A program made the position numbers and the translations under genes. The notes beneath the pieces were generated by a model that worked only from the letters and a program-made list of their open reading frames with translations, made no database searches and was not told the origin of the DNA. A DNA stretch of 64,000 nucleotides from Paragonimus westermani (taxonomy: Eukaryota > Platyhelminthes > Trematoda > Plagiorchiida > Troglotrematidae), in the NCBI GenBank assembly GCA_008508345.1, contig QNGE01000755.1:22264-86263 (forward strand), in the 5' to 3' direction. This document shows positions 13,710-26,700 of the stretch, in pieces (the stretch's first letter is position 1; each line of letters starts with the position of its first letter).

Positions 13710-16700
13710 GTAAGCTGATTGAATAGCAGTCGATGTTCATCAATAACATACTTTTGCCGAATGCTCTGTTCAAACATTCGTATCTCGAGGTCTGTCAGTG
13801 GCAGACGCCCTGTGGTATCTATTACAGTTGACAGATCAGGTTATTTGATACATTCATTCTGCATTTCACTGCCACGGAAACGCAGAGTGAAGGAGGAACA
13901 AAAGGGAAAGTAAGTTGCTACAATCAATATTATTAATCTGAATGATAGTTGCGGGCAACAAACTGCCTTGTATGCATGGCGGTCAACCGTTAAAAGTTCT
14001 CTTGTTAACTACCCTGTTTGTCTTCATTTATTCAAGCGTCCCCATTGAGGTTCACAGTGTAGAGGCTACGGTAACTAGATTTGATGCGCTTAATTATCCG
14101 TGTGTTAGGCATACCGTTTTTCCGGCCATTGAGCAGTTTTAGTAAAAACCACTAGGCTAGGACTGATTGTTGAGTGATTCTATGAAATGCACGTGTAGTT
14201 TCCTACATCACTGTCGAAGATGCATTTTGTGAAAGAATTTGTCCAGATGGCTGGTCTTGATAATGAAATCACCACAAGCGCACGCGGATAAGTCTGAGTT
14301 AATTATAAACATTTTTCAGAATACGAAATCTAGAGAACCATAAAGTGAACCTACACTCAAGATGACAGTTTCTCCAAATTAGACCTTGTTGTGCGTTACA
14401 TGTGGTCTGCGCGCTTTGTATACACATATGGTGCTAAATCTACTGGCGATTTTAGATTTCTCGTTTCACCTCTAAGACTTCTGAGAAATGGACTGTGTTA
14501 CTTTGTCATGGGTTTAGCGAACGCAGTTTGTACAATGAAATGATAAATATTCAACGGAACATTAAGTGATCAACCGTCAAACGGTTAGTCAATAGCGCTT
14601 CACTAACCGCTCGACACTAGGGTAATATGGGTTCGGTGCTTTCACGTTCTCAGCCTCATCTACTATAAAAAAAATGACTGGATTTCTAACCACCAAACGT
14701 ACACGACCAAATCCAGAGCATGACTAAAATCATTCTAAGTGAACGAGGCTAAGTAGTTCGGTTCGTATTAAATTGTAACCGTCGAACGTTAAGGAGCTCC
14801 CTTCCAGTATATATTATTGATGTCATGTATGTAGGTATACATATATACATGTAGTAAAAAACACTGGGTTTCCATTTGGAACCAAAAAGAAAAAACAGCA
14901 AAGGGTTTGAACAGGTGAAAGACATAGATAAAAGCAAAACAACAGACAACGTAGCGTTAACCGAGAAAATGTGTTCGCGCCGAGTTTGCACAACGTGTGG
15001 TTTTGCTCTAACTGAGCTGTTTTCAATAAATAAAATATCTGGTAAGGATTACAGAAACGGTCACATGAACATTCACACCACTGAACTCGGTTTGTAGTTG
15101 TCCTCCATTGTTTCAGACCACCAACATCGTATCATTTGAACTTCTGCTGAGACGTCGAGTAAATCTAAAAGAGGTTAAGCTGTGCGTATTTGTTTTCTGT
15201 ATCCTCAGGCCTTGTCGTAAGTTGACCGTCTCAAAGTTTTCAAGTCGAAACCAACAGCGCGATTACACATCCAGGTTATAACTAGACTCATGAGGTAGTG
15301 CTTAACATGGCCTATAAGATAGCCTACTCTATCGGGTTTGCAAAGTCTGTTTAACGGTGATGTTCCGTTGAACAGTCTGCTTTCTAGGACACTTAACCAG
15401 CACTGGACCATCTCTGTAGGGTGGTTGTGATGTGATGTAAACGCCTCAAAATAGTTATCCATGCAGAAGCTTTCTCCGTCTAAACTGAATCCGTCTCGTG
15501 GTATTTTTGTGAGATGGTACTTTGGACTTAGGCTCATTTTCTGATGGTAACTCTACGAGCATTGACTTGCTTAAATGAGGGATCTTGAGAGATGCGCTGA
15601 AACATTAGGGTGAATCAATAGAACCGCGGGAGAAGGACTAACGAAGAGCTTTCTGTGGATGTTTTCGGTGTCAAGCTTGGTTTGACGCATCCTGTTTGTA
15701 TATCTTCACTGAACAATCTTTGCATTCAACCATTTACGTTTATTGTGTGATTAACTAATGAGAAAAGCACATACTTTGACACACAAAGACATTTAAAACC
15801 GAAACAAATGGACAAATATAAACGAAAATAAGTGTGCTCAAACTGATGCTCTACAAAACTCACATCGAGCCAAATTCTGCTTAACGTGAATTTTCAATGA
15901 CAATTGGAATAGTTCGACATCACCAACGTCAACGACTACGTGCTTTCAATTTTATTCCACACTTGTCTGGTCTGTTAGGAAATTTTCTAACTTCATTACA
16001 GTACCCGGCGCCTAAGTTATAACAGCAATCGTAAATAATTCAGATGTGGCCATTAACTTCATAGAAACGTTGCAACACAAAGTATCTACTTTGGTTCATT
16101 GTCACTCACGTAAATCTTCTTTTCTGCTAAGTTTTACTGAACTTCGCTACCCGACATCTTTCAAATGAGCATTGCTTCTGCATAATATCGCCTAAAAATT
16201 AGTCCAGTTTGGCAATCATTTCACTTGGATGCCTCAATTCTAACTCCAAAGTTTCGAAAGGGTCCCTTTAACACTCTGCTCAATGTTATCAGGTGGGTGA
16301 CACAAACTGGCCCAGCTTATTAACCGCTAGATTTAGGCGGTTCCAATTTGAAAGTACGGAGTGGGATTAAAATATTTAAACAGTCGAGCATATCGCTAGT
16401 CTTATCTTGCTGACCAGCAGCATACGCTATTCGGTTTTTTAACAGCTCCCAGTTTGATTCCTCAACATTTATTACCAATGAGCGCTTTGGCAGTTTTGAT
16501 AATTCAGCGGGGAACCTGCTGTAAAAAATTACAGCTTTGGCCAAGTTCAAACAAGCGAACTATACAACATAGACAGACTTCACGCGTGCTGTACTAGCTG
16601 ATCTACTAAGTCATGCCAGAGGGCCGGAACTTTCGGACGTTCGTCTGAATGAAGTCATAAAGTTTTGTGTGTTTCTGACTATAAACCATTTGGGAGATTG

Positions 16701-19700
16701 TTAATACTTTATGGCAAACCAAGAGAAATCATCGTTGATTTTTCCTTGTCGCTCGTTCACTTGTTCTGACAAAAGATGTGACATGGAAAACCTTAGACCT
16801 AGTTAACGACGAACTCAGAAAATCAGTCATGAATACTGGGAACAACTCAACCATAAAAGTAAAGTTTACGGTATCAAATACACGAAGAAAGTTTTCGCAC
16901 AGTTTTCCGTTCGCGTGTTGCTAGTTGTGACTTTCAGTTGCACAATTTTCTGCACTTATTCAAAATGTTTTATATATATATATACATATATGTACAAACA
17001 TGTTCGTAAAGACATTTAACATTTTGTTCTGTAGTATGCAGTTGGAAAATGCTTGTTTTTATAACACCATACAGTCTTTCGAACTTGTTGTTCAACTCTC
17101 CTGATGTCGATATAAAGCAGTTTGGGCGCTTTTGTTCTAGAATGGTATTTTTATGAACACTCATTTATCCTCAGGTCCGGTAACTGCATACGATCATAAC
17201 ACACTGCGGAGATTTCTCCAGTAGTTGGATACCCTTCAAGATTGGCTACTTTATACTAGCCCTATTTCCTACGGACTGCTTCGATATCTATAACAACAAT
17301 CGTTTTTGACACCCACGACTGCCGTGTAGCAATCAGTGGTAACCACTATCTGCACTTATTGAATGAGACAAAAAGTTATCGTGCCTAGTAATCTATCTTC
17401 TTGCAAAATGAAAATTACTTATGTGGTTTTAGAACCACTTTGTCCACACAGTGATAAAGGAAGACCGTGTGATTCAGTTCGAAATGCGTAAATATGCTAT
17501 AAAGATTACTTTGGGAGTGGCGGGTGTAGACTACTTTGCTATGTGACAGTTTCTCGAATCTATTCATAGACTGCGGAACAGCTGATCGTTAGGTGTGACA
17601 TTTCACATTCAATCGGAAAATTGGTATAACTTATTTCAGTGCCCAGAGAGAGACGTGAAACGTGATGAGTTGCAAACGCTAAGTTGACTGACAATGAAGA
17701 TCATGTGCACAAAAGGCGCGATGTATTCACAAAATGGGTTTGCTTAGAATGAATGACACTAATGGAGGTATGCAAACTCATTTCATCGTTTCGGGAGTAT
17801 GCAACCGGAATGGTTATTAAATTCTCGGCGGTTAATACTGGCTTCTTTGTTCTTTGAAGAATTATTATCACAGGTAGAAGTCGATGAGGAATTGTATCTA
17901 GTAGGGCGGAAAACCCGGTTAAAAATGGAGCTGAGTTTTTATCATCAAATTAGGCGAGCATGCTAATTAATTATGTGGACAAACGGCAGCTGGTATTTGA
18001 ATGCCATATCCGTTTGTAATATAAAGTCTTGTCTGTCTACCCTCGCTTCCGAACATCTCGATCTATTATAAGTTATATACGCAAACAATACTCACTTTCT
18101 TTCAAGCTATGAGTGAATGGAATTAACTGGATGGAAGAGAGTGGTAAAGGAAGAGCATGAAAAATGTTACCGAATCAACTAGAGCACGTTATATTCACTG
18201 GGACTTTCATTCAAATGATTAGTTTTCGTAAGTCTTTAGGGCTACAGAGTAACATGAAATCAGAGGAACATTAGTAGCTTACATTTTTCAAGCTGATGTC
18301 ACGTGTGTCACGTACGGCCGTCAGCATTTTCGCATTTTATCAAACACCATGCAAATAGCTGAGTTAGGAGCTGACGAATAACCTTCGTACATTCCGTACA
18401 ATAAGTGCAACGAAATATGAGGCTGCTCATGTTTTCTTGGTGGTAGTGACAAGCGCATTTGTGGCTGTCCATGAAACCTGCAGCTACGAGAACAATCTTC
18501 TTCTGTATTCTGAGGGTTCGCTTGAAGACGACGTGATTAATCTCATGAAGCTGCGTTCGTTCATTTTTCTTGCGGTTTTTCGGTCTCAGTGACAGCAGAA
18601 TCGAGAAATTTATTGAACCACAATCAGTAAATAAACACATTCAAACTATGCTTAGTTCGCACGCTGGTCATCTCACTGGTTGTTGATATAACGTTTTAAA
18701 AATATTTAGACCATGCTCTCACGGTTAGAATGCAGAACGATCCGCAGAATTTCGAATGGTGTGGTGATCTGTTTGCTGAAATATTTTCTGGAAACACTCA
18801 CATAACGAGGATTTCCAGAAGCCTGATTTCCTCGTTTCCGTAAACAAACTGCCATTTCCTCCAGTTGTTGTTCACCGCTTTTTAAAGGTTGTCGCATGTA
18901 CCAGCAAATTTCAAATGAAAACCGTAGGCTCCATCCAAGAGTTCTACGGATGTTTCAATTCACTCTGTTAAACACAGCACTTTGGTTCGTAAGTTGCATA
19001 TGTTTGGAAATTTGATGCAAGTGTATGGGAACCAGTTTGAGGTAAAAGAAGGGACCAAGTGATGGAGGGACGTTTTGAACAGCAAACGTTCATATCGACG
19101 AGAAGCTGACCGCTAGTCTTCGAATCCAGGAGTACGAACCTGTTGTTCGGAAGAAAACTGTCAGGATCATTTGATGACTAGCAGCCGACTTAAACCTACA
19201 GCTCCTCGGATAGGATTCAGTGGTTGATGAAGATTTTTGCAGAAATTACCTTTGACGGTCACATGAAAGAAGTCTGCTGAAAAGCTAGCACATATGACGA
19301 AACAAGAGGCATTTCTAATATCGTAACTTGCTCATTACTAAATGAACGCTTGTGATCAACAGAGGCTGCCGTAAATTGAGGAACACTTCATACTGGGAAT
19401 AAATTTTGGCATTTACCACGTTCAGTAAAATTTCAACCATTTCACTTGGCTCTGTTAAAAGTTTGTTAAAAGAAAGACAGTATAATTCAGGCAACCCTCA
19501 TTCTACCTCTTAAGTTTACTGATTCCGTGCCCCTTATGAACATCGGGACTACAGCACAAGTCTAAAACAAATCAGTAAGTTTTACATTGTCTTTTTATCT
19601 TGTATACTAGTTAACTGTCTTGAGAAATGTGCTCACACTATCGCATGTGGTAAGTTACCGAATACTTGCAAACTGCACCAGCAAATCTCGTTCTGCCGGA

Positions 19701-20656
19701 CTGACACAGGCGAACAGGAGTAGAGCACGATCTCTTTCATTTCAAGCGAGATTGAGGAATTTAAAACATAAATGAGATGAACCACTCGTTGTTTCTGACA
19801 GTGTGCAATCTAGCAACAGCAGCGCACAAAAGCACTCAGGGCATACGTTGTTGGTACGTCACCGAGGTTTTCGCAAAGCTCACGAAAAACTTAATGATTG
19901 ACAGGGGACAAAAACCTTAAGGCACTTCCACTTTTGGTATTGAGAAGTTTGGTAAGATAAAAAATCGGTTCACGTTTTCAGCGTCGGAAGTTTAGGACAA
20001 ACAAGACTACAAACTGAAGGCAAAGAACCTCTTCCACGACCTGTCCAGCATACTAAATACGAACTCCTACACACAGACAATACACCTAGACAAAAGGTGC
20101 CACCGGAAAAATAACTGTATTTTCACCCTGTCGCCAGGATTCGGGTAGACAGGCCATGAGAATGACTATGTTGATGTAGTGACTGCATGCACCAGTATTC
20201 GGGTCAGTTGCATGACTTTAGACAAGCCCAGATGCCGAAAGAGGGTTTCTTTCAGGACACATGGTCCACGTGATCCTGTAGGTTAATCGAGCTATTACTG
20301 AGACGGTTAATTCAGCAAAGAAAAACAGGCCGTATCCGTCAACAGGTCTAAGTTAACATTTTTGTGCTAATTTAACGCTTTTCCCAAAATGTCTCTAGTG
20401 CAGCACAAACTATTCAAGCATTTTCACTCTATTTGAATAGAGTATAGAACGACACGTCGTATTCGTCTTTGTGGTTCCTCTGTTCTTCTTCACAGTACGT
20501 GCAATACTTTTCACAAGACACAGCCTCGAGATTGTATAGTTAGCTTGATTTTAGAGGACAATATGAACTTTAAGACAATCAGTAAGCTGTCTGTTTGTAT
20601 TACGTTTATTATCAACAATATTGAAATAAATTTTCCCAACTTTGTTTGTTCGTCAG
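13710..20656 (+). other. Intron 2 of the KIAA0513-like gene
   Basis: This is about 6.9 kb without a recognised gene or repeat copy. One pseudo-exon-like stretch ends at a good GTAAGT donor at 13910, but its phase does not fit between exons 2 and 3. A short AT microsatellite with an internal palindrome lies at about 16970-16992. Open frames of 60-110 codons on both strands carry no motifs. Confidence 0.6.
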
Positions 20657-20701
20657 CAACACACTGGACGATCTTTGTTCGCAAAAGAACTTCGGCATCA
20701 G
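20657..20701 (+). CDS. KIAA0513-like: KIAA0513-like protein, coding exon 3 (45 nt)
   Basis: The exon is flanked by the acceptor 'ctttgtttgttcgtcag' and the donor CAG|gtaagg. It is read in phase 0 on both sides and encodes QHTGRSLFAKELRHQ. This sits where the human relative has a 'GKGREWFARYV'-like stretch: GR, an aromatic, F and A align, although the family tryptophan is replaced by leucine. The exon length is a multiple of three, so skipping would preserve the frame and alternative inclusion is possible. The call depends on phase, position and partial residue match together. Confidence 0.74.
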
Positions 20702-23625
20702 GTAAGGCTTCTAAATCAAAAACGCAGATTGTCTTTTAAATATCGAGGAACACATGTCTTTTTTTATCATGTAATGGGAAAATCGTCGGACGGTGCACAA
20801 TCTCATTAACATGCTGAACCGAAACAAAACAGGGTATCCAACAGCCCACTGATTTGGTGAGCTGCTTGCATTTTGCTAATTTTAACTTTGCATTACTTTA
20901 TTATAGGTAGAAATTTCAGTAGAAAAATGAACTGAGCATTCTACTACTAAGCGATGTTTCGTATCACTTGATAAGCTATTGTGAATTAAAATCGTTGGTC
21001 TTCTTTTGCCAACATGGGTAACAGTTCAAAACCATGCAAGGTTACTTGTGGACTAATGGTAATAGCTTTGTGTGATGTTGGGGAGATGAACAAATTTTTG
21101 CGACCTATTCAGTTGATGACTACACTGAGTGGGTTTCAGCGCCTCGGTGACGGAAAGTCTATATGCGTCTAATCAACTTATGTTGGTTTAACTGAAATAT
21201 AACGCTGCATTTCGCGAACGTGGACAGAAGGTTAACAGTTGATTGCAACTGCAAATGGGTACTTGTAATTTCCCAATGCCCTCATCGCTGAGCATACACT
21301 AATCTATCTTGACGTGTTTAGTTCTCTCGATGGCTGACCTTACTGACAGAAAGATAACAACCAGAGGGTATTTATCATCTCTAAATTTCCCAGTCCGTCG
21401 TGTTACGCAAGTGAGTTGGTTTGTCCTTCATTTTATGATGTCATACTGGGTATCCTAACGACTGTTACTAATGTAATGTGGTCATGTTTTGGACCGTATC
21501 AGTGTCCTTACAGGAGAGACCTGGATTTATGGGAACATCCACTGGTATGTTCACTACAACTATTGCAGTTAAAGGCTTGCCCGCTTACGATGCTCCATCT
21601 AATATGTTGTGTGTAGTTTACACCACTTCTGTCTCAGCTTCACAAGCGGCATTTCTGCAACTGATTATGAAAACATGTGCATATATAGTTTTAACATTAC
21701 AGAAGTACCCTAGCCAGGAGAGGTAAAGACCGAGCTTTTGAAATAATCTTTGTAGATATAGAGTAATGTCACCAACATCTCAGTACAACCGTAGTGGCTA
21801 CTGCATGTTAGAACGTGGAACTTACTTAGCAAATGTTCTTGTCTTCATAACCAGGATGAAAATGTTTTGGGCAACACAGAAATCATCTGCCCTGTAGATT
21901 GATGGTATTATATACACGTTATTTCGGGTATGGTCATCGGTCAGTTTTACGTGAGAGCCCCAGAATCCGAATGGTTTTAACCACAGCTCAGCTGTTATCG
22001 AACACGTCACAATGGTCTACAGTGGAGTCTTGTGGGAGGATGTCGAAGAGTTATAAACGAATTTATGAAGTGATTACTTTTTAGGGCTCAGCGAATCTCA
22101 ATGTGTCTGCACATCGATTGGAGTATATTCCTAGCGCAAGCGGTTGAGCTTAATGAATCCACTCTGACAGCCTATTAACAGATACACCAAACTCACTCAA
22201 TGTCTCAAGCATGGTGATCAGCCTGAGGTGATGGCATGCAAGCTCATTCGTGTTCCATTGTGTCATTCGCCTACTGTTATCACTCGATGATCTGGCTAAT
22301 CAGCACTCACCGTATGATGTGGTTGAATGCCGAGGGTCTGCATATGTTGTGGGTAACGATCCAACCTGAATTCGGTGAAACCAAAGCAATGAGTCTCAGG
22401 TTGAACAAAACAGAGAGCCCATGCGCCGTTGCATACTCTCCTCCTTACAAAGAGACAACAGGAGTAACTGACGTGAACAAAATCTAAGTCCAAATGGTAC
22501 ACAGGATTACCTGTGTCTGTTTCTAGGTATATCACGATGATTCTGTATCAATGCTAAAAAATCACTGAAGTACAGCGTTCAGGATAGCCTCTGAAAGGTG
22601 GCATATAGTCAACTGAAATATGCTTTTAGCGAAGTGAAATGCAACGCTTTACAAAACACAGAAGAATAGTTTTCTGCCGGAAGAAAAAAATACTGAAGAT
22701 CTACCTCCCTGAATGGGTTCATTGCTCAAGTAGTCGATGGATTCTCGTGCAGATATAAGTGGGAAGTACACCTCGTCCATGAGATCAGGAAGAATCGCCA
22801 ACTGTCTAAAGACACTGTTCACCCATCACCAAGGGAGTGGACTGCGTTTAGCTATGAATAGTGTGATCACCTTGAACTTTGGTATATGCAATTCAATATA
22901 GAACCCCTGAATAGAGATTATACGGGAAGGAACGTCCAGTGGATGATATCTTGTAACACACAAGTTCCTACCCACAAGTCACCCGTTTTGCATTATCCTT
23001 TCTAGCTGGTACATCTGTTCACGAGGTTCCGAGTCTACAGCCTAATCGCCGGGGACACGTCTATTTAATCTTCCCGTTTAGCTGATTTCACACAGTCCCA
23101 CGTTCCTTTGTTTGATTTGTTTTTTCCCTGGATGGCTATCTCAATTTCGGTAATTGACCTCAATCTTTCCGCTGTTAGGTGTGACAGATATCTAAAATCG
23201 TTTCTGAGATACTTTGCCAAATGTCGGATTAATATGGTTTCCCACAGTCTTCATCATTTGAACCAAACGTATTCATGGGTTGTTGAGTTGCGCGCAGTCG
23301 CTTTTGACTACAATTTCTAATAGGGCGTCAGTATTGGAAACGGAAAATCAAATTACGAGGCGTCATTCACCTGCTGAAGAGAGTGTCTGTGTTGAGGTAA
23401 TTGCAAGTCCTGAAGTATGGGGACAAGCAAGTTTATTTTTATGGCTGATACTAGGTTAACTGGTTAGTCGTAGCTCGAACAATATTACACCTGCCGAATC
23501 AGCCATTCAAATTCAGTTCGACTGATCCATTCTGTTAATAAACTAATACACGTATTATTCGGTTATCGCACACTTCTATTCGCTGCCGTTTGCTCCTTCT
23601 TCTCATCGCACTGTACGGGCTACAG
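20702..23625 (+). other. Intron 3 of the KIAA0513-like gene
   Basis: About 2.9 kb. Blocks around 21416-21730 and 22100-22560 are somewhat GC-richer and may be old transposon debris, but no domain is readable. On the minus strand at 22705-22801 there is an exon-like open segment, listed separately. Confidence 0.55.
22705..22801 (-). CDS. Possible minus-strand exon, unrecognised
   Basis: Read on the minus strand, an acceptor-like 'agtgtctttagacag' precedes an open segment encoding LAILPDLMDEVYFPLIS and then ARESIDYLSNEPIQG, up to a GTAGAT donor. The residue composition is protein-like and codon use is reasonable. I do not recognise the family. No partner exon was found, and it lies inside an intron of a plus-strand gene, so it would have to belong to a nested gene, an overlapping antisense gene or a dead insertion. 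It may be chance. Confidence 0.25.
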
Positions 23626-23770
23626 ATGAATACCAAGAAGGCTGTCGCGATGCCTGTGCTGACGGAACTTTCACAGTATGTCTCTCACGTTTTGGTCAAC
23701 TGTAACGAAACCGATGACTTCGGCCCGGCCACGCAAATCCTACAAGCTACGTTCACCATCTATCACGAAA
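23626..23770 (+). CDS. KIAA0513-like: KIAA0513-like protein, coding exon 4
   Basis: The acceptor is 'gtacgggctacag' and the donor is GAAA|gtgagt, a near-ideal signal. The exon reads in phase 0 from ATG AAT ACC and ends in phase 1. It encodes MNTKKAVAMPVLTELSQ followed by YVSHVLVNCNETDDFGPA and QILQATFTIYHE. DDFGPA, the aromatic/Tyr-His end (FTIYHE) and the spacing match the core of the KIAA0513 family, where the human protein has 'MDDFGPAKNLM' leading into 'CFTYYH'. The leading ATG is internal; it lies directly after the acceptor and could only be an alternative start. Confidence 0.9.
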
Positions 23771-26700
23771 GTGAGTAAATGGTTTGAGTTGTTCTATGTT
23801 CAGTGCCTCAGATCCTTATGGTTTTCTGTCAAAATTAGCAAAAGTTTACGTATTGCTAAAATGAGTAGAGCAATTTGTCGCAACACAGTGTGGGTCGTCA
23901 TCCTCAACTGCACGTACGAAATTAACACTGAACCGAGAAAAAAATAAGCTGAATTAAGAAGTTGTGAGAGTTCGCCAGGGTTCACATCAACATATATTCT
24001 AGCTTAACTCAAAGATCTGTTTGCGGATAACTGTGACTAGTTGGTTAGTTGAGGCGTTTGTATCAGTTTCATCGTAATCCGGGGATTAGTACAGGGAATA
24101 TGCAAAGGATCAGCTTGCCTGCGGCTGACTTACTACGTGCTTAATGACCCAAGTCCACCGGAAGCAATGTCTTTTGTCTGATTCCTGGAGTTCTTACCTG
24201 ATGACGACATGTTCTGCAGAACTGACGAACCAGTGATCGGATTGATTTTCAACAGCACTTCTAATGCAGCCTCAAGAAATAACGTTAAAAGCGTCTACTT
24301 TGAGCTCCAGCTGACAGACAACCTCCAATTCGCAATTCTTAAGACAACGGAACGTTTTCTTCAGACGATGTTGATTGTAGTTTGGCTGACAAAATCAGCA
24401 GGTCCTTCGACTTCGAAAGCAATGCACGGTTTGGAAGTAAACATCACCTTTGTCACTCAAGCGACCCGTTTTTTATTGTCATCTATGTCATCCTTGTTTC
24501 CAAATTTGGACCATTCCGTCACATCAGATTTCCCACTCAGTTCCGTGTGAACACTTTCTCGTTGAGAAACTGTTTACATGGCCGTTGTATTTATCACTGC
24601 AATGTACCAATGTTAAAAGTGGTTGCCGAAGAATTTGCCGAATGAGTTTTTCGTCCGGTATTCATACCAACTTCCCGTCCTGAAAGAGTAAGTTGAGTAC
24701 ACACAAAAACTTACGGACCCTCCATTGACCAGGACACAGTGTTGTAAGAGACGACGGATACATTAGGTTGGCACGACGATCACAGCGTCGAAAACGATGG
24801 CACTCCTCGCTGTATTGTGTAATTTTTCAAATCTAGCTTTTCAAAGGTTTTTTTATTCTCTTTGGGATCTATCTGTAGTGTTTTTCAAGCATCTTTCGAA
24901 CTTCAACTCTCAGAGCGCCCTGGTGCACTCTCAGTGGATATTCAGTCGCCTGGTTCGTCAGGTTAACTAGCTAGCATTTCCTCATCTCTAAAATTCGCTG
25001 AGCGTGTTTATGACTACGTTTTTGTGACTCCGACCATGGTTCTGTTTACTAGGATCTCCTTCTTCTATGCAATCCTGTCATATTGACCCCAAACGAACAA
25101 AAGAGTTCGAAATTTATCCCCATGAAATTTAGCAGATGACTTCACGCAAAAGCACTCTCATGTGTTGATCATCCAGCGTGTACATTTTCATTGATCGTTA
25201 GTTTTTACGGTCCGATAAGACAACATTGTAGCGGCCACGCGATTGCAGAGTTGCTGATTGATCGAGCAATGTTGTCCGATTTCCTAACCGCTGTTGTGGT
25301 TTGATTGGTTACAAAATGTTGTGTGCACGATTAGCCACAACTTAGCCGCAATCTGTAGACAATCAAAACAGTGCTTATTTTTGAGGATGTGCAACTTCGG
25401 TGAAAAGTAAATTTTCATTATTATTTTACCTAAACCAAATGAATTTACGGTTTTAATTATGTCACCTTTGTGGCGGGAATTTACTTGGAAACACTGAGGT
25501 GACCGGAAATTTTTTTACACTAGATGGCCAAGCAATTCATACTTATATATTCATTGTGATGGGTTCACTTTTGTGCGTGACGATAAATTCGGTCATCAAT
25601 CACACGCCACTGATGTACGTGTCGGCCCAGAGTTTAATTAGGTATTGTCTGTATGGCATACATGCACAAAAAAATCGAACTATTATTGAGCTAAATAAGC
25701 AGGATAAAGACGACGAGAACTTGTGAACGAGATCGTAAAATGTTCATTTAAGGACCAAGTTAGTTGATATCTTTGGTCTGTAGATATGCATACCTGAAAC
25801 ACAATCTGAAAAGTTTTGACCACGTATTCATATGTAGTCGGTGATATTAGTTCTAGTACGACAGCGAGGAGCGATATATTTGTGTTGTCTATTCATCCAC
25901 ATATTAGGATCCATGCAGAGTGATTTGATCAACTTCAACTTTTCAATACCCAGGTTGCCAACACAATTCGTCTGTGAGCTTGTCAACAAAATCATTGTGA
26001 TATACCCGTATCACATGTTTAGTAACACTTTAACCCTCCCAATACAGTGCAGATCCGTTAAGGAAAGCACCAGGTGATGCATAATTCCCCAGGAGGTTTG
26101 CGTGAGTGTTGGAACTTATGGATGTCAACGAAGCAGGTTTAGTTGCTTATCTGTGTTAAGCTAAGAAAATCCCAATAGTCCGCTAACAACGTGTTAGACA
26201 GTCGTCTCGCCTGAGCGTGACCACATGGAGGACCAGATAGGAAACATGTGACAATAGGAGGAGGAGGAGGAGCAGTCTGAAGCACTTCATCGGATTTCGA
26301 ATGATGCTGCTTATCCTGGTATTTTCGAGGTGACGTAAGTGGTCAACACATCAACTTTCGTCATAGTGTCCGAAAGCTGTGCTACGATAGAGATCAGTGC
26401 AGCAAAAATTCTAATTCGCACAAGACGTTTCTCAGTCTTTTGATCTCACCACCGAGTCATGGCGTTCTGTTTCAAGGAATACTGTGCTCAACCTGACGTT
26501 GGGTTCAGGGTAGTTTTGTAATAGCTTACCCCGGCTGCTGCGACGGGTCACGAAGGTCAGGCTCAGTGTTTGTCTTCGATCCTCACAACATTGTGTGGAT
26601 GCCGTGGATTTCCCCTATTAGCTGTCATATGATTCGCTGACCAGTCTGTTGACGCAACCTGCGACGGGGTTACTTCTCTCTCTTTACAGAGTTCACACAA

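Noticed and set aside
13719..13913. Exon-like stretch ending RKRRVKEEQKGK at a GTAAGT donor
   Set aside because: Its phase does not fit between exons 2 and 3, and no upstream acceptor gives a compatible frame.
16970..16992. AT-alternating run (also near 12018, 28118, 28868 and 32467)
   Set aside because: Ordinary short microsatellites of AT-rich intron sequence.
26258..26334. Glu-rich open segment after a (GGA)n run, ending at GTAAGT
   Set aside because: It needs phase 0 entry, whereas exon 4 leaves in phase 1; there is no polypyrimidine tract. Most likely a microsatellite next to a chance donor.
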